A stretch of 64,000 bases of DNA, from assembly GCF_025370935.1 (NCBI RefSeq), contig NC_133499.1, forward strand, positions 4,588,538 to 4,652,537. The letters are read 5' to 3'. The notes beneath the pieces were generated by a model. It was not told the DNA's origin and ran no database searches. It saw only the letters and a program-made list of their open reading frames with translations. Origin of the DNA: Choristoneura fumiferana. Its lineage: Eukaryota > Arthropoda > Insecta > Lepidoptera > Tortricidae. This document shows, one piece after another, positions 11,102 through 21,554 of this stretch (within the stretch, counting starts at the first letter, position 1; each line of letters begins with the position of its first letter). The translations under genes were made by a program, and so were the position numbers.

Positions 11102-11336
11102 TATGCTTCATTATAATCCACCAGGTGGGTGGGTCGAAGCACCTCTGATTTTCTTCATGTGCAATTACATTTGAAATTTACCACGATTTGCGGTGAAGGA
11201 ACATCGTTGCACAAACCTGCGAAGCGATTCAATGTGCGTGCGAAGTTCCCAATCACTGGGCCCGCTGGGAACTTGGCCAAGCCTCTTGACTGAGAGGACA
11301 CGGTGGACGTATATATGCTTCATTATAATCCACCAG
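11102..11336 (+). repeat. 5'-truncated SINE-D flanked by 23-bp direct repeats
   Basis: A diverged SINE-D body (11125-11313; TGCACAAACCTGCGAAGC, then GGACGTATATATG) sits between two exact 23-bp direct repeats, 11102-11124 and 11314-11336, that begin TATGCTTCATTATAATCC. These look like the target-site duplication of LINE-driven retroposition. Confidence 0.7.
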
Positions 11337-11548
11337 TAGCTTGTGCCCGCGGCTTTACACGTGTGGGATTCGGGAACTGTGTATTTTTCCGGGATAAATA
11401 CTGTTAGTGTCACTCTCTGGCCCATAAGCTATCTCTATGCCAAAAATCACGTCGATCCGTCGCTCCGTTTCGACGTGAAAGACGGACAAACATACAAACA
11501 CACAAATACACAAACACACACTCTCGAATTTATAATATTAGTATCCAT
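11337..11548 (+). repeat. Family A repeat
   Basis: A copy with TGCCCGCGGCTTTACACG, CGGGATAAATACTG, CGTCGATCCGTCGCTCCG and the end TTTATAATATTAGTATCC. Its 3' end is where the 2.3-kb duplication begins to align. Confidence 0.7.
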
Positions 11549-13766
11549 TTATTTTAACATTTGAAACTTTACTGTAAAATTTGCACACGTTTTTCAATGA
11601 AACTATGACCCTATTTAAAATCTAACTCTATTCAACTCTCTATTTAACTTGTAATATAAAAAAAACATAATAGATACCGCTAATAAATGTACGCATGTAG
11701 GTAAATTATGATTGGTGGCCAATAGAGAACCTGACTACAATTTGACCGTTCCGGGTTCGATTCAGACATTTGTATGAATAATATGAATGTTTGTTCTCGG
11801 GTCTTGGATGTTCAATGTGTATTTAAGTATGTATTTATCTATATAAGTATGTTTATCCTTAGCCTAGTATCCATAGTACAAGCTTTGCTTAGTTGAAACT
11901 AGGTCAATAAAATTGGCGTTAAGTGCCCATGATGATATTGTAGGTATTTTTAGTCCATTTGTGTACGAAATACCGAGAAACGTGTGTTACAATTTCACCG
12001 TTAATTGAAACCTTAAATTAAACGAAGTAATTTTAAAGTTATTTTAAACTTTGAATGACAATATCGAGAGTTTCCTAAGTTGGTTACTTTTACTTACCAT
12101 TTCTATTTTCAAGTGTCATTCGCCACAATTCAGTCAACCCTTAACCATCTGTTCATAACAATAGCAAAAGCCAACGACCGTATAACAGGACTAATTATAG
12201 TTTTTTATTGACCAGCATGACAATGCACTTTGAGTGCAGTAATTTATGCACTGTAATTAATCGTGCTTGACGCTTGGCGGGGAAATTCAGTCATTAAGTG
12301 TAATTTTTTGATAAAAAACTTTTATTTTTAAATAAAATAATTATTTATTCATAAATTTATCAGCATTTTTGTTATTGTTCTTTTTTTTTGCCAAATTTGC
12401 CAGTGACTGAAAAAAAAAAATGAAAACTATACAATTTCTGCAGCAATTCAATGGTGATGTATATAGACTAGGATAATGATTCTAATCTAAGCCGCATTCG
12501 TATAAAACCCTCCACTTCGCGTAGCCCGACACCCACTTGGCTGGTTTTACCATTCTACAGTATATATTCTATTTCATTGTCACTCACTACTCTTCGCTTC
12601 AAAACAATAAATTGCCTGAGAAGAGCAATGGCGACGCTCTGGGGTCATTTCCGAACGCCCGACGTCTCCAGTCGAGAGGTACTGTCCGCAAAACTAGCAT
12701 CCTGGTCGCGGCACCAAATGAAAAACTATGATGCTTAAAACTTTCGTAATTTTCACTCGTCTATGTAGACACGCGTCCAGAAAAGTCCAAAGAAAAAGGA
12801 ACTGGTGAGGAAGCCGTGTGTATTATAGGTATCAACATTTAACGTAACATAAAAGAACTATTTCGAGCTACTTTTGACCCCTTCACAATACAACTCAAAA
12901 CTTATTTAACCTACATACATGATATTTAGCACATTTATACAAGCCTCTTGTCTAGAATCCAAAATTTTATAAATATAGCTCGAAAGTTTAAAAATCGGCA
13001 TTTTTATGACTGACTCACTGACTTAGCTGTCAAAAACCTAACACACTTCGAGATGACCTAGAAACTTGATATTTGGCAACAAGGTATATTAGGCCATTTA
13101 TAATATTTTACAGTTAATAGTACCTACTACAGGCAAGAAGAGATACTGCCTCTCTTTAAATCAAAAGAGAAAAACTGTCTGGTGTGTAAAGATTAAAATA
13201 GATCCACCACTATTCTGCAGACCCTACCTCCGGTCACTTAGAGGTATTGCGGTGTGGCGCTCCATAAAAAAATATAGGAAACAGGAATACATTATTATTT
13301 ATGCGTCGGTCGCTACAAGCGCTTTACGACATACGACTTGCCGTTTTAAAGTTATAGTACTTTTACTGTACCTACTACTTTATCATATGACTTTAGTAGA
13401 CTTTACCCATCTATAGATCTAGCATCATCATTATTATAACGTAGGACGTCCACTGTTGGACATCTTCATCCATAGACCTCCGGCTGCTTCGGTTGAAAGC
13501 GGCCTCCATCCACCGTGACTTTGGCTTGGCTTTATAACCAGGTCATCCAGGAGCGGTGTGGTCGCTCCTTAAACATATCGTCACCTTTTCAAAGAGACAT
13601 CTTAGACACATAACAGCGTTTAATATCGAAATAGTGTTGTAACTAACAACGAAAATACAAACTGAAACATGGGTGCACAGAAAAAACCCAGAAAAAGTGA
13701 CCAGCGCTCGGAATCGGACCCAGGTCCTCAGCATTCCGTGCTGCGTGCTATCCCCTACACCACCAC
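11474..13766 (+). repeat. 2.3-kb duplicated segment, copy 2
   Basis: Same content and order as 1-2309: family A end, SINE-E (11708-11938), AT-rich block, SINE-F head. Differences are mostly one- to few-base indels and substitutions. Text after 13766 no longer matches the text after 2309. Confidence 0.85.
11708..11938 (+). repeat. tRNA-derived SINE (family E), copy 2
   Basis: The partner of 241-490 inside the duplication. The tRNA-like head is damaged (part of the A box and the GGCCGGGG stem are lost), while the body TTCTCGGGTCTTGGATGTTC is intact. Confidence 0.7.
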
Positions 13767-13880
13767 TGGACAGGAGTCTAGACACAAATAACAAACACAA
13801 CAACAAAATTTGTGTAACAAATTTGGGGTTGAAATAAAATAAAATACAAAAACTCCAAAAACCAATCTCAATTTGTAACT
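13540..13880 (-). repeat. tRNA-like SINE (family F), longer copy
   Basis: On the minus strand it reads GAGATTGGTTTTTGGAG, then GGTGTAGGGGATAGCACGC and a B box GGGTCCGATTCC. Comparison with 25060-25245 and 43480-43810 shows that family F carries its own sequence upstream of the tRNA-like head, which is unusual for a simple SINE. Confidence 0.6.
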
Positions 13881-14209
13881 AACACACACGTACTCACAAA
13901 CTTTTGCATTAATAATTATGATTATACATGACATAAGTTCAAAAAGAAACCTTTGGGCTGGCTTAAAAGATACGAATTCACGAATTCGAACGCGAATTCT
14001 CGTAACATTACTAGGTAAAGTATTTGTAAGAAAGTGAAAGGTTTTCTTTTAACTTAGTCATGATTCGGTTTACATTGTTAAAGTTTCAACGTCTGCGTAT
14101 GGTTTCGTTTGCTTTATTTCGTGTTATTGTACGAGTTATTTGTTTAAATGTTTGCATTGAGTTTCGCTTTCAATTGAATTTATTTAGGGAGGGTGTTTCT
14201 ACAAGCAAA
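13881..14209. other. No feature seen
   Basis: AT-rich text with an EcoRI-like GAATTC cluster near 13974-14000. The plus-strand frame at 14060-14320 runs into family M and is not supported as a gene. Confidence 0.4.
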
Positions 14210-14672
14210 ATATCGCTAGATGGCGTTAGTATCGTACGTTTGACGTTTCAGTCTTGCTTGCGACCGGCATTTAGTATAACAAATCACGAGCGCGACCCAA
14301 ATGTCGGATTCGATTTGTAGCGTTCGAACATGGCGGATGTAGACGATATCTAATTTTGGTATTTCTGCTTCTTTGGCTAGTTGAAGTATAATTTTGATAG
14401 TGTTTTATGCGGCGATGAACCTTAACAGTGAACAGTGATCACAAAATTCTATATTGCTCTCGTGTCTGACATTTTTTAATGCGCAAGTGGTCTCCGCGTG
14501 GTTTCTGGAATTTTGCTATCAAGTTGCAAAAACTACAATCACCGTACAACATGCGTAAGAAGAATATATTTATCTTTAATTTAACTGACATTGGCCCAAG
14601 CCTTATGGCCGCCATTAAAAGGAATGAATGACCCAAATGTCAAACGGACCTCACGACACTAACGCCATCTAC
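14210..14672. mobile_element. Family M palindromic element split by a retroposon
   Basis: The left arm reads TAGATGGCGTTAGTATCGT then GACGTTTCAGTCTTGCTTGC. The right arm (14643-14672) is its complement, ending ACTAACGCCATCTA. Between them sits the retroposon at 14306-14629. Confidence 0.6.
14306..14629 (+). mobile_element. Unclassified ~320-bp retroposon, copy 1
   Basis: It starts GGATTCGATTTGTAGCG and ends GGCCGCCATTAAAAGGAATG. It is bounded by a 12-bp direct repeat GACCCAAATGTC (14294-14305 and 14630-14641). A second copy at 28.3 kb differs at only four bases over about 315 and has a different TSD, so both copies moved independently and recently. It has no tRNA-like A/B box pair, and an internal T6 run (near 14470) would stop Pol III. 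The start resembles an mRNA leader (AACATGGCGG context), but the frame closes after seven codons. It may be a retrocopy of a short Pol II transcript or a new SINE-like family mobilised by a LINE. Confidence 0.75.
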
Positions 14673-14675
14673 AAT

Positions 14676-14900
14676 AACCTTCGTTCTGACAGTGGCAATT
14701 GGGGCCACATCGTTCGATAGATAATCGTTGGGGGAGGAGTCCTTGAGTGACCACGAGCCGGAAGACGAAACAGCATCTTCCACTAGGTGTACTGGCGACA
14801 TCGAGAGAGCGGCAACCGGTGGATAGAAGTGGCTTTCTTTAGCAGTGAAAGAAAGAAAGAAAAACATTAATTGACACAAAAAACATTAAATAACATTTCA
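14676..14900 (-). repeat. Repeat-like block with (GAAA)n, possible LINE scrap
   Basis: On the minus strand an open frame (14879-14640) encodes VEDAVSSSGSWSLKDSSPND and similar text. It is preceded by a (CTTT)n run and continues into family M. The composition is gene-like, but it is bounded by repeats, so I take it as part of a transposable element. Confidence 0.35.
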
Positions 14901-14934
14901 TAGAAAATCAAATCAAATAAAGGAATCCATACTT

Positions 14935-15003
14935 AATATACTTAATATTATAAATGCGAAAGTGTGTGTGTTTGTGTGTTTGTTCGTCTTTCACGTGTAA
15001 TGT
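14935..15003 (-). repeat. Family A repeat, 3' end, reverse
   Basis: AATATTATAAATGCGAAAGTG followed by a (TGTG)n stretch and TTCGTCTTTCACGTG is the complement of the family A terminus. It forms the left flank of the hAT-like MITE. Confidence 0.55.
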
Positions 15004-15011
15004 GTAGAGAC

Positions 15012-15458
15012 TAGGGTTGTAACGGAACTTCGCCTCCGCCTCCGTTACTGCGGAAGTTTCGCAAGAAATCGTATCTTCGCCTCCGCCTCCGCATTTTTTT
15101 TGCGGAGTTATAACGGAGATTTATTCTCATTTTATTATCTCGGCTCGCAGCAGGGTGGGAGCGGGCGTATGTCAAATAAAACACTATAGGAAACAACCTG
15201 TCTCGTTGCTTGGACGTAAGAAATTGTAATGTATATGTTTGATTGAACCGCGATTTTTTAAAGTGATTTTGTACAAAGTAATTGTTTATTTAAGTCACAT
15301 GCACGATGACGCCGAAAACAAGTGAGATTTGGCAGTTTTTTTTTTATATTTTAGCCATTTTTGAGTTGAATAAAGCATAAACTACTATTTTTTCCACATC
15401 CACTTTCACCTCCGCATCCGCCTCCGCGTCCGCTAAGAACGCCTCCGTTACAACCCTA
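15012..15458. mobile_element. hAT-like MITE with 8-bp TSD
   Basis: The ends TAGGGTTGTAACGGA and TCCGTTACAACCCTA are perfect inverted repeats, flanked by the exact 8-bp direct repeat GTAGAGAC (15004-15011 and 15459-15466). A TAGGG-type end with an 8-bp duplication is the hAT signature. Both subterminal regions are crowded with CGCCTCCGCCTCCG repeats in the same sense, plausibly transposase-binding sites. It is 447 bp with no transposase. Confidence 0.85.
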
Positions 15459-15466
15459 GTAGAGAC

Positions 15467-15845
15467 CGCTATGTGGCGCTGTCGTGGACGGTCCCAATAC
15501 TTATATGATGCTAGATATTCTTCGGCTAATATAGCGAGCAACCAACATTGTAACACCCACAGACCGGAGTTGATTAAAATTTTCATCAACAACTTATTGG
15601 TGCACCGCAAAGTTGCAGCACTCGCGCGCGCCGGCTAATCCGGTGATACTAGGGGTTGGGAACGTGTCGATAATTCTCTAGCAATTTCTGTTTCAAAGAA
15701 TTGGTTAGATTTCTTGGTAAAAATATTCTACCTACTTATTCCGTCAGTTAGATCCATAATGTTCAGCTATCTACTTCTCAAATTTCGATCAAAAATCCGT
15801 CAAGCCGTTTTAGCGTGAAGGAGTACCTACTCACAAGATTTGATA
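15467..15845. other. No feature seen
   Basis: Unassigned sequence between the hAT-like element and a family A copy. No frame is supported. Confidence 0.35.
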
Positions 15846-15849
15846 TTTA

Positions 15850-16350
15850 TAATTGAACTAGCGTTTACCCGCGGCTTCGCACGCGTAAATCATTAGATTT
15901 AACAGTTTAATTGAAATTCCGGGATTTTATTAAGTTCTCGTGGGAATTCTCTAAAATTACATCGTGGTTTTCATTGACGTTAAATTAAAACACAATGGCA
16001 AATTTCATGACTCTAAGCTCAGCGGTTGTTGTTTCACAATTTTATCCCTATCCCGTGGGAATATCGGAATAAAAAGTAACCTATTTGTTATTCCAGATGT
16101 CCAGCTATTTACATACCAAATTTCATGACTCTAAACGAAGCAATTGTTATTAAGAGATTTAATCCCTATCCCGTGGAAATATCGGGATAAAAAGTATCCT
16201 ATGTTTTAATACAGGTTATATACTAAATTTTTGCCAAATTTCATCCAAATCCGTCCAGCCGTTTCAGCGTGAAGGAGTAACAAACATACCTACTCACTCA
16301 CACTCACTCACTCATTCACTCACAAACTTTCACATTTATAATATAAGTAG
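15850..16350 (+). repeat. Family A repeat, long form
   Basis: TTTACCCGCGGCTTCGCACG at the left, two copies of the TCCCGTGGRAATATCGGRATAAAAAGT module, and AGCCGTTTCAGCGTGAAGG near the right end before TTTATAATATAAGTAGG. The repeated internal module marks a longer subfamily. Confidence 0.7.
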
Positions 16351-16448
16351 GATAGTAGAATTAAAAATCATTTATTTCAGAACCAAAACCCATATAGTTA
16401 GTAACATTAAATTAAATTAAGAACGAAAAAGAAAGAGAAACGAATACC

Positions 16449-16454
16449 TTTATT
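16449..16454 (-). terminator. Poly(A) signal AATAAA
   Basis: A canonical hexamer on the minus strand, about 140 bases past the stop of the exon at 16781-16597, followed by a TCTTTCTTT-rich stretch. The 3' UTR between them holds a tandem duplication of about 20 bp (16485-16526, TTATACAATTGGACACAAAT). Confidence 0.5.
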
Positions 16455-16596
16455 CACTCTCACAAAGATAATACAAATGCAACGAAATTTATACAATTGG
16501 ACACAAATTTATACAATTGGACACATTAAAATAAACAATTACATTTTAGAAAAAAAAACTTATTAATAATAATATTTATCCTTTAAGCTCATCACA

Positions 16597-16781
16597 TCAC
16601 ACCCCTACTTCTGCTATAATCCGGTTACCAGACCACACTATCCTTTGCCTGGCGTCTATCAGTACTATGTTTTGTCCTTGGTGCAACTGTGGTACAATTG
16701 TTACGGGATATAGTGGTTGTGCCAGTCGATGCAGTCCTTTAAGCCTGGGACAGTGGCTGCTGCGATCTATTGTAGACAGTT
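16597..16781 (-). CDS. Candidate terminal exon, minus strand, product unknown
   Basis: After the acceptor TTCGTTCATTTCTAG and two bases completing a split codon, the minus strand encodes 60 residues and stops at TGA (16599-16597). The text is convincingly protein-like (LKGLHRLAQPLYPVTIVPQ, IVLIDARQRIVWSGNR, ending IIAEVGV). A 3' UTR of about 140 bases leads to AATAAA. There is no ATG in the frame, which suits an internal or last exon. I do not recognise the domain, and there are no Cys/His pairs. The phase equals that of the FLYWCH exons at 62.7 and 63.6 kb. It could be an alternative 3' exon of a mod(mdg4)-like locus, the end of another minus-strand gene, or the C-terminus of an unrecognised retroelement. 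Confidence 0.5.
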
Positions 16782-16892
16782 CTAGAAATGAACGAATGGC
16801 GCTCTAAAACCACGGGCTAAACCGGCAAGTTTAGAAATGACTGATAGCGGAAACTCGTTTCTGTGAAATTGCATAACTACGTCTTTATCACA

Positions 16893-17146
16893 ACACTGAA
16901 TAGCTGTTCCCGCGACTCCGTCCGCGCAGAACAGAATTCTTTTATCGCTATCCCGCGGGAACTATGTAATTTTCCGGTAAAAACTATCCTATGTACGTCT
17001 CCGGGACTCAAACCATCTGTGAACCGAATTTCATCTAAATCGGTTAAGCGGTTTAGACGTGATTAAACAGAAATCCAAACATCCAAGCCTCCATACATCC
17101 AAACATCTTCACAGACTTTCACATTTATAATATTAAGTAGGAAGTA
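16893..17146 (+). repeat. Family A repeat
   Basis: TGTTCCCGCGACTCCGTCCG, TTTTCCGGTAAAAACTATCC, TCATCTAAATCGGTTAAGCG and the end TTTATAATATTAAGTAGG. Confidence 0.65.
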
Positions 17147-17204
17147 GGATACTAAATTCAATTTTATAACTAAGGCGTATAACAAAATAACCTAACCGAT
17201 TAAG

Positions 17205-17345
17205 AAAAGTTGAAAAACCCCCCGACATTGTAATTTAAAAGTCCATTATCTCAAAAATAAGGAGACTCGCTTTCACGGTAAAAATTGCATCGAAATCGGT
17301 GCATCGGGTTGAGAGCTACGATGCCGCAGATCGGGGGTTAAAAAC
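17205..17345 (-). repeat. Family G repeat, reverse
   Basis: AAAGTTGAAAAACCCCCCGA at the left and GAGAGCTACGATGCCGCAG, then GGGGGTTAAAA at the right, give the complement of the family G layout. Confidence 0.55.
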
Positions 17346-17890
17346 TCTATCGAAATAGGTCGAAAGTATAATAGTGGTCAAACTTTACCTTTTCACTTCT
17401 TATGCTCGAAAACTACGTATTTATGCTGGATCTAGGCAACATGAAATTACTTTTTATTTTCCAGTGCATAAAGTAAAATCTTCGTCTAAGACCAGGGTAA
17501 TCAGGTGTCAACCAGCCACAAACAAAATTTTATTTTCATTAACGCTTAAAGTCAATAAAAAAAAACAAAAATTTATAATTATATAGCAAAGCATGACAAA
17601 TAAAAGGTACCTACCAGTAAGTAAACACTGTTTCATCTCCTCGCATCGAAGTGAGAAGCAGAGTGTAAAACTCCAGCATTAAACCCATTTTCCCTTCGAC
17701 GAGTCTATCCACCCACGCCCTACCGGCTCGGGTGGCCATGGAAATATAAACGTCTCGGGTAAAATGGCTCGTTTTATGCTCTCGTTGTACAATGTACTAT
17801 TGGCTATGTACTATTGTGTTTTATTGGTTTAAAAACTATACATATCAAGCCTTATCTCAATCAGAAACATGACAACCCAATAAGGCCCCC
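17346..17890. other. No clear gene
   Basis: Contains the plus-strand frame 17374-17586 with a good-looking internal acceptor (TTTATTTTCCAG at about 17463) and a lysine-rich end. The composition is low-complexity and no domain is visible. Left unassigned. Confidence 0.35.
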
Positions 17891-18079
17891 GTGTACAATC
17901 AACCATTCCCTAATTTGTTCCCGAAGACGTCACTGTTTGCCGTATCGCCGACTAATCTGCCGGCTAAGCCTTTTAAGCCGACGAATGCGTGCAGGATCAC
18001 GGCTAAGCCGGGATACCGAGACGCCGCTGCGTTTGTTTTGCTTGCACTCTGTTTACTGGGCTGTTTCGCCGAAAAATAA
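17891..18079 (+). other. Small ORF with hydrophobic C-terminus, likely repeat-borne
   Basis: A 62-residue frame ends AAAFVLLALCLLGCFAEK and stop. The last third is hydrophobic. The neighbourhood is a SINE, and this motif feels like one found in lepidopteran repeat translations, so it is more likely transposon-derived than a host peptide. This is memory and inference, not a search result. Confidence 0.25.
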
Positions 18080-18240
18080 CAAGTCATCATATCGGCCATA
18101 GGATGTCCGTCCTGTTGGTCATAGGCCACCCCCATAGACCTCCAGTGAGGAAGGCAGCACAAGCCTGCGAAGCAATGAGGGCTACCGTTTTCGTGCTCAC
18201 CAGTTGGCGCCACTGTAGATAAAGGTCCTGCCTGAGGTAT
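18070..18240 (-). repeat. SINE tail with ATAGACCTCCAGTG module
   Basis: TCATCATATCGGCCATAGGA and ATAGACCTCCAGTGAGGAAG resemble the end module seen at 1975-2050, in reverse orientation. Diverged. Confidence 0.4.
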
Positions 18241-18934
18241 AGTGGTTAGTTCGTTATTACGGGTGTTAGGCACGTGCCCTACACAGCGCTACGTCATCTC
18301 ATCGCGTCTGCACCTCGTCACCACGCTACGTACGCTACGTCCGCGTCGCCGGCACAGTGAATTAGGCAATCGGTTTCGAACTAATTACAAAACCAGTGTG
18401 CACAGTGACTCGCGGCCTTTTCGACACCTAACATCGGGTCCTATTGGACAACACGAAACCATTCTTGATAGTTTAAGTAAAACTTGTATTCTTCTATAAC
18501 GCCACTTCAACGTGCTAATTCGCTTGGCTATGTTGGTAACGTTCTTCTACGTCCGAGTATCTCCTCATTCTTGGTTCGATTCCGTAGAAAAACTCCGCAA
18601 TCCGCAATGATTAATACCTGTCTTTATTTATGAGTAACAATTCGAAGTTCTTTGAAAATGCTTTCGTTCTTAATGTAATGATTGAATATCTTTAAATTAA
18701 ATGAATGTATCTTTCTCTCTCTCTATATATATCTCTTTCTCTCTCTAAACATCAAGGACCCTCCAGCTGCCGAGGGATTAGCACGTGTTGATTAAAAACT
18801 AAGCATCTAAGACACCTTCAGCGCCAATACGAGAGACGTATTGCTGGATCAACTCCTCTCTTGATTACAGTGTCTTACTTCCTACTAATTGACGTAGCGA
18901 AGCGTCTCGTTTAGGGCAAAAATGCTTTCATATA
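18241..18934. other. Repeat scraps and (CT)n, no gene
   Basis: A tRNA-like B box (TTGGTTCGATTCCGTAG, about 18570-18586) hints at a decayed SINE. A short TCTCTCTATATATATCTC microsatellite follows at 18713-18747. Confidence 0.35.
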
Positions 18935-19360
18935 TCTGTCCGTTTAATTTAACTTGCAATGTATAGTCTTTATGTATGTGTGTGCGGGTCAAATATTGCA
19001 AGTTGAATTTGACCTACTTCTAATGGTTAGATTGACTTGAAATTTGGTAGGTACACTTATGTAAATCTGGGGGGCTACTCCGAGATTCGAATATTGAAGT
19101 TCGTATCGTACCGTCGACGCTTATATTATTTACCTAATAAGTACAATAATCTGGTAACATCCTGGTGGTCGGTCCAGCCGGGATCATTTGTGCACAACCG
19201 ACGGAGGACGTAACTCCTCAACTGATAGATAATGGTATCGACTTGAAATTTGGTACGGAAATGTAGTTTGGATGACAATGCAAGTACAGTCAACAATGAA
19301 GTCGGTTAAAAAGTACCTACAGTCGGCAAGAAATCTTTTATTATTATTGTTACCAAAATC
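18935..19360 (+). repeat. Family B repeat carrying half of a family J MITE
   Basis: Family B landmarks flank a left-arm-only family J fragment at 19071-19132 (GGGGCTACTCCGAGATTCG, GTTCGTATCGTACCGTCG). The host reads on as CAATAATCTGGTAACATCC after it. The J copy lost its right arm. Confidence 0.6.
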
Positions 19361-19935
19361 TTTTTATCCGATTATTTGTAACACGTTATGTACGCTGAGA
19401 TGAAGTTTGAAAACTTACACTTTTACACATATTAATGTAGTTTCAAATCGATTCGGCCCTAGTTGACTGGGGACAAAATTACAAGGGATAATACTCTTAA
19501 ACCATCTAAAAGGACGTATCAATAACAAAATCCAGTTGCACTTACGCCCTTTTAGAGGGTTAACTGACGCAGTTGGAAAACGGCGTATAGGAATATATAC
19601 TCTATGTTCTGAGGTCTTTTTAGAATGGAAGGCGAAAATAGAATGGCACGCCAATAACTATAAAATTGCCATCTGGTGGAGACGGTAGTAAACTGTTTTT
19701 AAAAATTCATGCGTTAGGGCGCTTCTCTACTTGAGTTGTGAATATCAGGAATAAGCTAAAATGTACCATTTCTTCGCAAGCGATGCTATGAGTTTTCGCA
19801 ATTTTTAGGGTTTCATATCTGAAAACGGAAATTTAGTCTGTGATGCTAGCTTTATTGTTGACTGTATCTTTACCCAACTGTCTGACAGAGGGTAATGTTT
19901 TTCGAGCGTATGATCTATGCATGTCTATATCTTTG
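19361..19935. other. No feature seen
   Basis: No recognisable repeat or frame. A minus-strand 79-residue frame (19654-19415) shows no domain. Confidence 0.35.
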
Positions 19936-19939
19936 AAAA

Positions 19940-20100
19940 TTTGTAAATCTGTTTAAAAAAATATACCTCGTTGAGTTTCTTGCCGGATTCTTCTCAACAG
20001 AGGTTTTTCCGAACCGGTGGTAGATTTTTTTTGACATTCATAAGTGCTTGTTTTAGCCTAAATTGAATAAAGATATTTTGACTTTGACTTTGAAAGTTAA
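19940..20100 (+). mobile_element. LINE 3' end with TGACTTTGACTTTG tail
   Basis: CGTTGAGTTTCTTGCCGGAT, CAACAGAGGTTTTTCCGAAC and AATTGAATAAAGATATTTTG lead into a short TTTGACTTTGAC tail. This is the usual look of a 5'-truncated non-LTR element with its own AATAAA. Confidence 0.65.
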
Positions 20101-20133
20101 AGTTACTTTAACATTATTTTTTGTGTAAATAAA

Positions 20134-20137
<4 letters not shown>

Positions 20138-20186
<49 letters not shown>
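20138..20186. repeat. (CT)n microsatellite
   Basis: About 24 uninterrupted CT units. Confidence 0.95.
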
Positions 20187-20188
<2 letters not shown>

Positions 20189-20335
20189 AAAATTCTAGAC
20201 CACTACACTTGTTTTTTCTTTATAGTTTTTATTAAACTTTTTTTTTTAAGTCAATCGGACTGCATTGCAAGTGGAAATACCTATAGGAATTTTATCTTCT
20301 ATAAAAAAAAACAAATCAATCCAATTCGATCGTAT

Positions 20336-20486
20336 TTAACGCATTCACTGCCACCGACGTATATATGCGTTTCTGGAACTTCCCCCCAGTGCCGCTGTCA
20401 TAATTATTCATACATTTTGAACGCACATGTGCGTCGGTGGCACCTGTGGTCAGTCAAGTCAAGTCAGGTGGCAGTGAATGCGTTAA
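20336..20486. mobile_element. piggyBac-like MITE with TTAA ends
   Basis: TTAACGCATTCACTGCCACC faces its exact complement at the right end. TTAA (20336-20339 and 20483-20486) on both sides fits the piggyBac target. A second inverted pair (GACGTATATATGCGT against GCACATGTGCGTC) lies inside. 151 bp, non-coding. Confidence 0.75.
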
Positions 20487-21554
20487 GTCAAAGCCTATCA
20501 TTTCAATTTTATTATCAGAATTAACAGTTAACAGTGGACGAAGTCACTGGTAAAGACTAGAATTGTTTTAAGTTGAGTACGGAACTCCGGAACGGAACGT
20601 GAACGGAAGTCCGACTCGAAGCTTTAGTGTATACACACCTTTATGTGCTTATTTTTTTTTGTTTTAGTGACGCAAAAATGATGTTTTACAATATTGTTAT
20701 GTTAAGATTAATAGATATGAAACACATTATGGATATTATACCAGAATGTGTGGCGAAAGTAGCTTTTACCTGAACATTTATGGTCGTAATTTCTTTTGTT
20801 ATCTGAAAATATGCTGCGCTTATGCATGTTTACTGAACTTGAACAGTATACAAGTTTTTCTCAAATATTTTAAGTCGAAAATAGGTTGATAAAACCACTT
20901 CTTTACGTTTAACTTGCAATGAATATGAAATTTAGATGACGATGTTCTATAGTTGAAAAAAAAAAACCTTTTAAATATGAGTTTGTCAAAAACTTATTAA
21001 GACTTTACGCGGCGTTGAAAGAACTGATGTAAGAGATTTTTTTTCACCCCTGACGCAAAAAAGGGTGTATCTGAGTTTGTGGCATTACAGCTCCTTGACG
21101 GACGGACAAACAAATCAAACAAATCAAATTTAAAATATGTTTAAAACAAAAACTTATTACAATTAAAAGCAGCGTTAAAACAACTATGGTAAGATGTATT
21201 CCATTTTCTTTTTTTTGTAAAAAAAATTGTAGAACACAATTGTGTTGTCACCTTTACTCTAGGGGTGTCCCCCACGCTACACTCCATCCTGTGACATACC
21301 TCGATGGTTTCGTTTGGATAAGTGTCGATTATTTAACTGGTTTTTAAAAATGGAACGAATTGGAAGTTTAGAAAAGGAAGGACTTTTGTCGCATTGAATG
21401 AAAGAAACAAAAAAGGTCAATCAATTTTTTCTTGTCTGTCGTTGTGTCCCGTAATCCCGTTGTCCAAGAGTCAACAGTGACAGAGTTTATTAAAAACAGA
21501 CTGTTTAGGTAAAGCAAAGGACTTGGTAGTGATCAATCGAGAACCGTTGTATTG
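20487..21554. other. AT-rich, one family G scrap
   Basis: At 21042-21120 there is a diverged family G start (CACCCCTGACGCAAAAAAGG). Otherwise no recognisable features. Confidence 0.4.

Noticed and set aside
17459..17586. Acceptor TTTATTTTCCAG followed by a 41-codon lysine-rich frame with the same phase
   Set aside because: The C-terminus is low-complexity, with no domain. Kept only as a note because of the phase coincidence.
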